Assembly (NCBI GenBank): GCA_934661105.1
Contig: CAKUIV010000035.1
Coordinates: 1-15,379, forward strand
Source of the DNA: an uncultured Ellagibacter sp.
GTDB taxonomy: Bacteria > Actinomycetota > Coriobacteriia > Coriobacteriales > Eggerthellaceae
DNA length: 15,379 bases
Direction of reading: 5' to 3'
A program made the translations under genes and the position numbers. Shown here piece after piece: positions 6,660-12,736 of this stretch. The first letter of the stretch is position 1, and the number at the start of each line of letters is the position of its first letter. Below the pieces are notes generated by a model. The model searched no databases. It was not told where the DNA came from and saw only the letters and a program-made list of their open reading frames with translations.

Positions 6660-7436
6660 TCAGCCGAACCTTCCCGTAAGGTAGTCCTGCAAGCGCTTAT
6701 CCTCAGGGGCCGAGAACAGCTTTTTCGTGGGGCCCGTTTCCACCATGTCGCCCACGTAGAAGAAGGCCGTGCGGTCGGACACGCGCGTCGCCTGCTCCAT
6801 GTTGTGCGTGACGATGATCGCGCAGATCCCCGACGACGCGATGTCGCGGATGGTCTCCTCCACCGTGAACGTGGAAATGGGGTCGAGCGCCGAGCACGGC
6901 TCGTCGAACAGCACCACGTCGGGGTGCATGGCGAGCGTGCGCGCGATGCACAGGCGCTGCTGCTGGCCACCCGACAGCGCATGCGCGCTCTGGTCGAGCT
7001 TGTCCTTCACCTCGTCCCATAACGCGCCCGCGCGCAGCGCCTCTTCCACGAGCTCGTCGCATTCCTGCGTGGTGCGCACGAGGTTGTGGCGGCGCGGCGC
7101 GAACAGGATGTTGTCGCGGATCGACTTGCGGAAGGGCGTGGGCTGTTGGAACACCATGCCGATGGATTTGCGCAGTTCGAACAAGTTTTCCTCACGCGTG
7201 TTGATGTTGCGCCCCTGGAAGGTGATTTCCCCCTCCACGCGGCACTTGGGAATCTCGCGGTTCATGAGGTTCAGGCAGCGCAGAAACGTCGACTTGCCGC
7301 AGCCCGACGGGCCGATAAGCGCAGTCACCTCGCCTGCGGCGAACCCGAGCGTCGTCGGATGGAGCGCCTCGTTGACGTCGTAGGCGACAGTGACGCCGTG
7401 CGTGTCGAGGATGGTGGGTCGCTTCTCTTCGATCAT
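6660..7436 (-). CDS. pstB: Phosphate ABC transporter ATPase PstB (first copy)
   Basis: This 258-residue ATPase of the Pst importer shows Walker A GPSGCGKST (42-50), Q-loop Gln97 in MVFQQPTPFRKSIRDNI, signature LSGGQQQR (154-161), Walker B VVLFDEPCSALDP (174-186) and switch His211; all catalytic elements are intact. The ATG at 7436 overlaps the pstA stop in an ATGA arrangement, and AAAGGAGG lies about 11 bp upstream inside pstA, indicating translational coupling. An upstream in-frame extension into pstA was rejected. With the following gene it forms a tandem pstB pair. Whether the two act as a heterodimer, as alternatives, or under different conditions cannot be told from sequence. Confidence 0.95.
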   Translation of the reverse strand: MIEEKRPTILDTHGVTVAYDVNEALHPTTLGFAAGEVTALIGPSGCGKSTFLRCLNLMNREIPKCRVEGEITFQGRNINTREENLFELRKSIGMVFQQPTPFRKSIRDNILFAPRRHNLVRTTQECDELVEEALRAGALWDEVKDKLDQSAHALSGGQQQRLCIARTLAMHPDVVLFDEPCSALDPISTFTVEETIRDIASSGICAIIVTHNMEQATRVSDRTAFFYVGDMVETGPTKKLFSAPEDKRLQDYLTGRFG

Positions 7437-8350
7437 TCGCTTGCGAGCCTCCTTTCCAAGAACTTGCCGACGAAGCGGGCTATCAGGTTGAACGCGAGGA
7501 TGCACACCATGAGAACGGCGGCCGTGCCGTTGGAGATGGCCTCAAGGTCGGGAACGACGCCTTCCGAGTTGATCTTCCAGATGTGCACGGCAAGCGTTTC
7601 AGCCGGGCGGAACACGTTCCACGGGCACGAGGGGCTCGTAAGGTCGAAGCAGGTGAAATCGAGCACGGGGGCGCTTTGACCTGCGGTGAAGATGAGCGCC
7701 GCGGCCTCGCCGAACACGCGGCCCGCTGAGAGGACCACGCCCGTGACGATGGCGGGCATGGCGGCGGGAAGCAGCACGTGAATGGCCGTCTCCCAACGCG
7801 TGAGGCCCATGGCGAGCGCCGCGTCGCGCTGAGAACGCGGGACGTCTTCGAGCGCCTGCTGGCAGGTGCGCACGAGGATGGGGATGTTGAACATGGTGAG
7901 CGCGACGGCGCCCGCGATGACCGAAAAGCCCCAGCCCATCGTGAGCACGAAGAACAGAAAACCGAACAGACCGACCACGATCGACGGCAGCGACGAGAGC
8001 GTCTCGATAATCGTTTTCGCGACGCTCGTCACCCAGTTCTCAGGCGCGTACTGCGACAGGTAGATCGCAGCCCCGAGCGACAGCGGCACGCTGATGACGA
8101 GCGTGAGCACGAGCAGGTAAAACGAGTTGAAAAGCTCCGGCCCAATGCCGCCGCCGGCCTTGAACTGCTGCGGCTTGCCCGTGAGGAACCCGACGTCGAA
8201 GAGCTTTTGCGCGCCGGCGACGAGGATGTAGACGACGATGGCCGCCAGGACGATGAGCACGAGCGCGACGATCGCCGTCAGGATTCCCGTAGCCAGCTTG
8301 TCTTGCGAGTTGATGCGGCGAACATGCGCCGCCATGTCGAACCTAGGCAC
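7433..8350 (-). CDS. pstA: Phosphate ABC transporter permease PstA
   Basis: This is an inner-membrane permease with about six hydrophobic spans; the first is at about residues 23-45. The MetI-like permease core includes SSLPSIVVGLFGFLFFV (119-135), the ATPase-docking EAA loop around RSQRDAALAMGLTRWETAI (172-190) and SAGRVFGEAAALIFTAG (208-224), all typical of PstA. The start is ambiguous: the GTG at 8350 has AAGGGAGG 8 bp upstream and gives 305 residues with an 8-bp overlap with pstC, so it was chosen. An upstream GTG at 8359 sits too close to that site, and an ATG at 8335 has only a weak AGG. The gene is tightly packed between pstC and pstB. Confidence 0.94.
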   Translation of the reverse strand: MPRFDMAAHVRRINSQDKLATGILTAIVALVLIVLAAIVVYILVAGAQKLFDVGFLTGKPQQFKAGGGIGPELFNSFYLLVLTLVISVPLSLGAAIYLSQYAPENWVTSVAKTIIETLSSLPSIVVGLFGFLFFVLTMGWGFSVIAGAVALTMFNIPILVRTCQQALEDVPRSQRDAALAMGLTRWETAIHVLLPAAMPAIVTGVVLSAGRVFGEAAALIFTAGQSAPVLDFTCFDLTSPSCPWNVFRPAETLAVHIWKINSEGVVPDLEAISNGTAAVLMVCILAFNLIARFVGKFLERRLASE

Positions 8351-9260
8351 GCTTGGCACCTCCCTTGCGCCCGATCAGGTGAATGACCAGGATGAACACG
8401 AGCGACATAAGGAGCAGCAGCAGGGCGAGCGACCACAGAACGTCGTTGTACACCGTGCCCATCGCCTCGTTGCCCATACCCATCGTGAGCACGGAGGTAA
8501 GCGTGGACGCTGGCGTGAACAGGCTTGTCGGCATCTGGATGGCGTTGCCGATCACCATCTGCACCGCAAGCGCCTCGCCGAACGCGCGCGTCATGCCGAG
8601 AATGACCGCCGTCATGAGCGAAGGCGCGGCGGAACGCAAAACCACGTTCCATACCGTTTGCCAGCGCGTGCACCCCAATGCATAGGACCCTTCACGATAT
8701 TCGCCCGGAACCGCAGCAAGCGCATCGATGGAAAGCGAGGTGATGGTGGGAAGGATCATGACGGCGAGCACCACCGCGCTCGAGAAGATGCCGAAGCCGG
8801 TGATGGTCTGACCTGCGGCGGCGGCCATATCGCGCGTCCAGGCGACGACAACCGTGAGGCCGATCAGGCCGTAGACCACCGACGGAATGCCGACGAGCAG
8901 TTCGATAAGCGGCTGGAACACACGGCGCCCGAACCCCGGCGCCACCTCGACGACGAAGATCGCCGAGCCGATGGCGACCGGCAGCGCGAACAGAGTCGAC
9001 AGCAGCGTCACCGAGAACGAGCCGGCGATCATGGGAAGAGCACCGACCGTCGGCATGCCGTTTGCGTCGTCCTGGTGGGGGTTCCACGTGTCTCCCGTGA
9101 GGAAGGCGCCCAAATCGATGCCGTCGACCGCGAACGTCGCGATGCCGCGCTGGGCGACCATGGCGATGAGCGTGACGACAAGAAGCGCCACGAGTGCGAT
9201 GCAGGCACCCGTGGCGCATTTCCCAACCAGTTCGACACGGCTTTTCTGTAAACGAGCCAT
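8343..9260 (-). CDS. pstC: Phosphate ABC transporter permease PstC
   Basis: The 305-residue polytopic permease pairs with PstA to form the phosphate channel. The first span is at about 18-37, followed by a periplasmic-side loop and the core helices. Recognisable PstC features are LLVGIPSVVYGLIGLTVVVA (121-140), the EAA loop around YREGSYALGCTRWQTVWNVV (188-207) and GMTRAFGEALAVQMVIGNA (222-240). The ATG at 9260 has AGGAGA about 11 bp upstream. It begins 39 bp after pstS, with no terminator or promoter visible in between. Confidence 0.95.
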   Translation of the reverse strand: MARLQKSRVELVGKCATGACIALVALLVVTLIAMVAQRGIATFAVDGIDLGAFLTGDTWNPHQDDANGMPTVGALPMIAGSFSVTLLSTLFALPVAIGSAIFVVEVAPGFGRRVFQPLIELLVGIPSVVYGLIGLTVVVAWTRDMAAAAGQTITGFGIFSSAVVLAVMILPTITSLSIDALAAVPGEYREGSYALGCTRWQTVWNVVLRSAAPSLMTAVILGMTRAFGEALAVQMVIGNAIQMPTSLFTPASTLTSVLTMGMGNEAMGTVYNDVLWSLALLLLLMSLVFILVIHLIGRKGGAKRA

Positions 9261-9299
9261 GTTGTTAGAACTCTCCTGGTTTCAAATGTGCTGGATACG

Positions 9300-10250
9300 T
9301 TATTTCGAGGCAACCTTGCCGGAAGCGTCCTTCTCGACCTTCATGCCGGAGACGGGGATGTAGCCCTGCGCTTCGACGAGCGAGCCCTGAACCTCGTCGC
9401 TCATCATGTAGTCGATGAACGCCTTGGTGGCCTCGTCGGGGTCGGCCGCGGTGTACATGTGCTCGTAGGCCCAGATGATCCAGGAGTTGTCCTCGACGTT
9501 TTCTTCCTTCGGCTCGACGCCGCCGACCTTGAGCGCCTTGAAGGTGTCGTCGTAGTAGGAGAACGCCACGTAGGAGATGGCGCCCGGGGTGGAAGCGACC
9601 ATCTTCGCGGCGGTGCCCGAGGAATCCTGCTCCTGCGGCTTGAAGGTGTCGGGGACCTTCGTGCCGGCGAGAACGGCGTCTTCGAAGGTGGCACGGGTGC
9701 CGGACCCGGATGCGCGGTTGATGACGGTGATGGCCGCGTCAGCGCCGCCCACTTCCTTCCAATTGGTAACCTCGCCGGTGAAGATGGACTTGAGCTGGTC
9801 GATGGTGAGGTCGTCGACGGTGACATCCTTGTTCACGATCGGGCCCATACCGACGACGCACACCTTGTTGTCGGCGATCTTCTTGATGTCGGAGGAATCC
9901 TTCAGCTTGCTCTCGGCGAAGACGTCGGAGTTGCCGATTTGGACGGCGCCCTGGGCGATCTGCGTGACGCCCTGCCCGGAGCCGCCGCCCTGGACGGTGA
10001 TTTGGACGCCGGAGTTCTCTTCCATGAACTGCTCGGCCGCAGCTTCGCACAAAGGCTGGAGCGCGGTGGAGCCGACCGCAGTGATGGAGCCGGAGAGGCT
10101 CTTCTTCTCCTCGGTCGCCTTGGAATCGGATTTGGAATCGCTTGAGCTCGAGCTCGAGCCGCAGCCGGTAAGGCTGAACGCGGCGATAGCTGCCGCGGTT
10201 CCCGCAGCAGCCCCGACGAAATTGCGACGGCTCATAAGATTGCCCTGCAT
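9300..10250 (-). CDS. pstS: Phosphate-binding lipoprotein PstS
   Basis: This 316-residue substrate-binding protein captures phosphate outside the membrane for PstCAB. The N-terminus has a twin-arginine motif (MSRRNFVG, 6-13), a hydrophobic Ala-rich stretch and a lipobox LTGC (27-30), so it should be exported by Tat and lipidated at Cys30. A Ser/Asp/Lys-rich linker (31-51) tethers the domain. Phosphate-binding loops characteristic of PstS are visible: ITAVGSTALQPL (56-67), QGGGSGQGVTQI (87-98) and NRASGSGTRATFE (178-190). The ATG at 10250 was chosen for its GGGAG 9 bp upstream; an ATG at 10235 is the alternative, and a further upstream extension runs into the leader. It is the first gene of the operon, controlled by the Pho box at 10373-10390. 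Confidence 0.95.
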   Translation of the reverse strand: MQGNLMSRRNFVGAAAGTAAAIAAFSLTGCGSSSSSSDSKSDSKATEEKKSLSGSITAVGSTALQPLCEAAAEQFMEENSGVQITVQGGGSGQGVTQIAQGAVQIGNSDVFAESKLKDSSDIKKIADNKVCVVGMGPIVNKDVTVDDLTIDQLKSIFTGEVTNWKEVGGADAAITVINRASGSGTRATFEDAVLAGTKVPDTFKPQEQDSSGTAAKMVASTPGAISYVAFSYYDDTFKALKVGGVEPKEENVEDNSWIIWAYEHMYTAADPDEATKAFIDYMMSDEVQGSLVEAQGYIPVSGMKVEKDASGKVASK

Positions 10251-10286
10251 GTTTGTGTTCTCCCTTCGAGTTTTCGATTTCACGGG

Positions 10287-10303
10287 AGAGCCTTGACGCA
10301 AGG
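10287..10303. repeat. Second copy of the Pho-type half-site in the pstS leader
   Basis: The plus strand reads GAGAGCCTTGACGCAAG here and GAGAAGCCATGACGCAAG at 10365-10382, matching except for one gap and one substitution. The upstream copy overlaps the Pho box; this one lies downstream of the -10, within the transcribed leader, about 80 bp away. It could be an extra regulator site or a chance or duplicated half-site. Confidence 0.4.
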
Positions 10304-10328
10304 GCGGCCCATCTCCGTGACGAAAGCG

Positions 10329-10334
10329 ATACTA
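10329..10334 (-). promoter_or_regulatory. -10 element of the pstS promoter
   Basis: The minus strand reads TAGTAT, giving a predicted start near 10322 and a leader of about 72 nt. Seventeen bases upstream the -35 position is CTGTGA, not a sigma-70 consensus, but it lies in phase with the 11-bp repeats of the Pho box. That is the layout expected of an activator-dependent Pho promoter. Confidence 0.6.
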
Positions 10335-10372
10335 AAACGGGAAAACGCAGCTCACAGGCTCAAAGAGAAGCC

Positions 10373-10390
10373 ATGACGCAAGCATGACGG
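10373..10390 (-). promoter_or_regulatory. Pho box upstream of pstS
   Basis: On the minus strand, two 7-bp direct repeats with a 4-bp spacer, CCGTCAT-GCTT-GCGTCAT, match the organisation of the PhoB box (CTGTCAT repeated every 11 bp). Continuing the 11-bp register toward the promoter gives a degenerate unit (TCTCTTT) and then CTGTGAG, which occupies the -35 position of the -10 at 10329-10334. It is probably the binding site of the response regulator encoded at the end of the operon, making an autoregulatory loop; that link is inferred. Confidence 0.72.
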
Positions 10391-10475
10391 AAGTTTACGG
10401 GCATCTTACGAAACCGGGCGCAGGCAATTTACATTGGGAGCGTTTGTAAAGGAGGTGCGAAAAACGAGGCGAGGA

Positions 10476-10751
10476 ATGGCAGCCTGTGACGGTTTTGCAA
10501 ACGAGGAAGCGGAAAATCACTCGCGAGTGGCGGCTTAAGACGCTTTTGCAAAGCGCATTGCCCATCGAAGCCCTCGGTCTTGGCGGCCAACGACGGGTTT
10601 GCAAGAAATAACGGGTTCCCTCGTTTGCAAAAGCGTCACAAGCTGCCATGGGAAGGCCCTTTTCTGACGGCGCTTTTGCAAACCCGTCGCAGGCCGCCAT
10701 CGAAGAGCCATTTCTTGCGGGAAGTTTTGCAAAAGCGTTCCAGACCGCCAT
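10476..10751. repeat. Mirror-image array of six 51-bp TTTGCAAA repeats
   Basis: Six copies of a palindromic core (TTTGCAAA or close) are centred near 10497, 10548, 10601, 10627, 10678 and 10729, a spacing of 51, 53, 26, 51 and 51 bp. In the first three, a block of the form GGCGGC-N3/4-GACG precedes the core; in the last three the reverse complement (CGTC-N4-GCCGCCAT) follows it. The array is therefore symmetric about roughly 10614. Each unit is about 27 bp of conserved box plus 24 bp of variable sequence. A weaker TTTGTAAA at 10443-10450 continues the 51-bp phase on the left. It lies between rsgA and the pstS promoter. I do not recognise the family. Confidence 0.85.
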
Positions 10752-10942
10752 TCACGGCGGGGAAACGGGGGTATTCGGGGACGAACGGTCTTTCATAAGC
10801 GCGAGAAGAGCACGCAAGCGAGAAGGACGGGGCAGATGCAGCCCGGCGTGGAGGGTCTCGGACGCACGGCGCTTCGCAAGCGCTCGAGAACTCGGGAACG
10901 CGCCCGGGCACAACCTATTCCCAAGCCGCGACCGGACGCGGC
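10752..10942. other. Gene-free remainder between rsgA and the repeat array
   Basis: No convincing gene or promoter is visible here. Open frames in this stretch are antisense or run into the repeats and lack ribosome sites. The only structure seen is a 6-bp inverted repeat, GCCGCG-ACCGGA-CGCGGC (10925-10942), immediately after the rsgA stop. It could form a hairpin at the transcript end but is not followed by a T-tract, so it is at best a weak terminator. Confidence 0.4.
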
Positions 10943-12091
10943 CTATTCCCGGCCCAAATCACGCCAGCTCGAGCCGCCGCTGCCCCGGCCCGACTTGTTG
11001 CGCTTCATCTTCGAGGAAGCGGCCGAGGTGCGGCGCCCACCGGCGGAACCGCCGGTGCCGACCTGCCCGCCGCGGCGCTTGCCGGCGCCCTTGCCTTTCG
11101 CGCCCGCTCCGCCGCGTCGAGCCGTGGGCGCCTGCTCATGCTGCTGCCATCTGGCCTGCTCGCGGCGCTCGCGCACGGTTTCGGTCTCGCGTTTCAGCGC
11201 GCAGTACGACTCGTAGCGCTCATGGGAAAGCTCGCCCGACTCGACCGCGGCGCGCACAGCGCAACCGGGCTCGTTTTCGTGCTTGCAATCGCGAAAACGG
11301 CAGCGCGCCGCCAGCTCTTCGACATCGGCGAAGGCAGCCCCGATGCCCGCATCGGCATCCCATAGCCCAAGACCGCGCACGCCGGGCATGTCGACCACGA
11401 AGCCACCACCGGGAATACCCACCATCTCGCGGCTCACCGTGGTATGGCGACCAGCCCCGTCCGCTTCGCGCACCGATCCGGTTTCCTGAACGTCCTTTCC
11501 CACCAGCAGATTCACGAGACTCGACTTGCCCACGCCGCTCTTCCCGATAAGGATGGCGACCGTGCCCGCCGGCACGAGCGCTCGAACCGCCTCGACGCTT
11601 TCGGGGCTTTCGGCCGACACCACGAGCGTGGCGACTTCGGATCCGACGAGCGCGCGAACCCGATCGCGCACCGCGGCGACCGCGTCCTCGCTTTCAGCCA
11701 AGTCGGCCTTGGTGAGCACCACCGTCACCGCGGCACCCGTCTCGTGCGCGAGCACGAGTTCCCGCTCCAAGCGCCGCATGTTCACCTCGACGGCGGGTTG
11801 CGTGACGATGACGCGATCGAAATTGGCGGCGAGCACCTGAGGCACCGCGCGCTCGGTGGGATCTTTGCGAACGAATTCGCGCCGACGGGCGCACACCTCG
11901 ACGATCAGCGCCTTATCGCTTCCGCCCGCGCGGAAAACGCGCACCTCGTCCCCGATGACGGCACGCACTTTCTCACCTTTCACCAGGGCTGTCGCATGCT
12001 TGCAGCGCACTTCCTCGCCACTTTCAAGGCAAACGAGGGGAAACCCGCGGTCAAGCTTGACGACGCGCCCGAATGCGTTCGACTCCTCCAA
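10943..12091 (-). CDS. rsgA: Ribosome small-subunit biogenesis GTPase RsgA
   Basis: This 382-residue, circularly permuted GTPase helps late maturation of the 30S subunit. An N-terminal OB-fold-like region (about 1-68) precedes the G domain in the permuted order G4 (LTKAD, 126-130), G1 (GKSGVGKSS, 183-191), G2 (RHTT, 215-218), G3 (DMPGVRG, 234-240). The zinc motif follows, with Cys264, Cys269, His271 and Cys277. From about 320 onward there is a Gly/Lys/Arg-rich tail of about 60 residues ending SSWRDLGRE, longer than in many homologues. The start is a TTG at 12091, supported by AAGAGG 5-6 bp upstream and by the family N-terminus beginning directly; no ATG is near. It lies 15 bp after the OB-fold gene, as the last gene of the TrkH unit. 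Confidence 0.93.
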   Translation of the reverse strand: MEESNAFGRVVKLDRGFPLVCLESGEEVRCKHATALVKGEKVRAVIGDEVRVFRAGGSDKALIVEVCARRREFVRKDPTERAVPQVLAANFDRVIVTQPAVEVNMRRLERELVLAHETGAAVTVVLTKADLAESEDAVAAVRDRVRALVGSEVATLVVSAESPESVEAVRALVPAGTVAILIGKSGVGKSSLVNLLVGKDVQETGSVREADGAGRHTTVSREMVGIPGGGFVVDMPGVRGLGLWDADAGIGAAFADVEELAARCRFRDCKHENEPGCAVRAAVESGELSHERYESYCALKRETETVRERREQARWQQHEQAPTARRGGAGAKGKGAGKRRGGQVGTGGSAGGRRTSAASSKMKRNKSGRGSGGSSWRDLGRE

Positions 12092-12106
12092 GAAAACCTC
12101 TTTCGA

Positions 12107-12736
12107 CTAGCGTAGCCGCTCACGCAGCTGGCGAAACACCACCATGAGCGCAAGCCCGACGACCACGAGCAGCACGCCCGGCCCGAACGACTCGACCGAG
12201 AGCGTGTCGGGGTGCACCGACCCCTTCTTCACCACCACAACGCTTTGCGCATGCAGGTCGCTCGCGCCCTCGTGCTCGGAGCACGTAAGGTTGAACTGAC
12301 CGCGAACCTGAAGGATCGACCCTGTCGCCCCATAGCGTCCGAACGTGTCGATATTCGACGCCGCCTCGTTCGTCATCAGCACCGATATCGACGAGTTGGG
12401 ATCGGACTGGTCGGCTAAGGTGATCCACAGCATGCCGTTTTCGGCGTTGATCTTGTCGCCTATAACCTCGCCCGTCACCTGCACGGTCTGCTTGTCGTAG
12501 TACGAATCGGCGTTGGCCAGGTTCGATATGGACGACTCGTAGATGAACGAGCTATCGGGACGCTGCTGCGGGTTCACGAGATTGTCGTCCGAGTCCCCGT
12601 CGTCGGCGAAAGCGTATGCAGGGAAAAGCATCGCAAGGAAAAGCATCACCGCGAAAAACACCGACGGGAAAGCCGCACCGCCAGCGCGAAGGCGCCGCAT
12701 GCTCAAACAGCGATCGAAGAAGCGCGCGCCCATCAT
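12107..12736 (-). CDS. Secreted, membrane-anchored OB-fold-like protein
   Basis: The predicted 209-residue protein has a long signal peptide (hydrophobic core about 24-40, likely cleavage after AYAFA near residue 44), then an acidic linker. Next comes a compact domain (about 82-172) beginning QTVQVTGEVIGDKI and containing GMLWITLAD and ILQVRGQFN, a strand pattern like an OB fold. One hydrophobic span (186-202) precedes a basic tail FRQLRERLR. The topology should be outside domain, membrane, short basic inside tail. The ATG at 12736 overlaps the trkH stop (ATGA); a second ATG at 12733 follows directly. The longer frame upstream lies inside trkH and was rejected. The function is unknown; the OB call is from pattern only. 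Its place between a potassium transporter and RsgA does not define a role. Confidence 0.82.
   Translation of the reverse strand: MMGARFFDRCLSMRRLRAGGAAFPSVFFAVMLFLAMLFPAYAFADDGDSDDNLVNPQQRPDSSFIYESSISNLANADSYYDKQTVQVTGEVIGDKINAENGMLWITLADQSDPNSSISVLMTNEAASNIDTFGRYGATGSILQVRGQFNLTCSEHEGASDLHAQSVVVVKKGSVHPDTLSVESFGPGVLLVVVGLALMVVFRQLRERLR

Noticed and set aside
6656..6982. N-terminal extension of the second PstB
   Set aside because: It lies entirely within the first pstB in another frame and is Arg/Ser-rich; the ABC domain starts after the ATG at 6655.
10476..10751. CRISPR array (about 27-bp repeat plus 24-bp variable part)
   Set aside because: The units switch orientation in the middle, the repeat is degenerate and contains a palindromic core, and no cas gene is present.
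10395..10751. Minus-strand 118-codon frame across the repeats as a gene
   Set aside because: No ribosome site precedes its ATG, the frame loses its periodic peptide in the left half, and it ends inside the pstS regulatory region; treated as repeat DNA.
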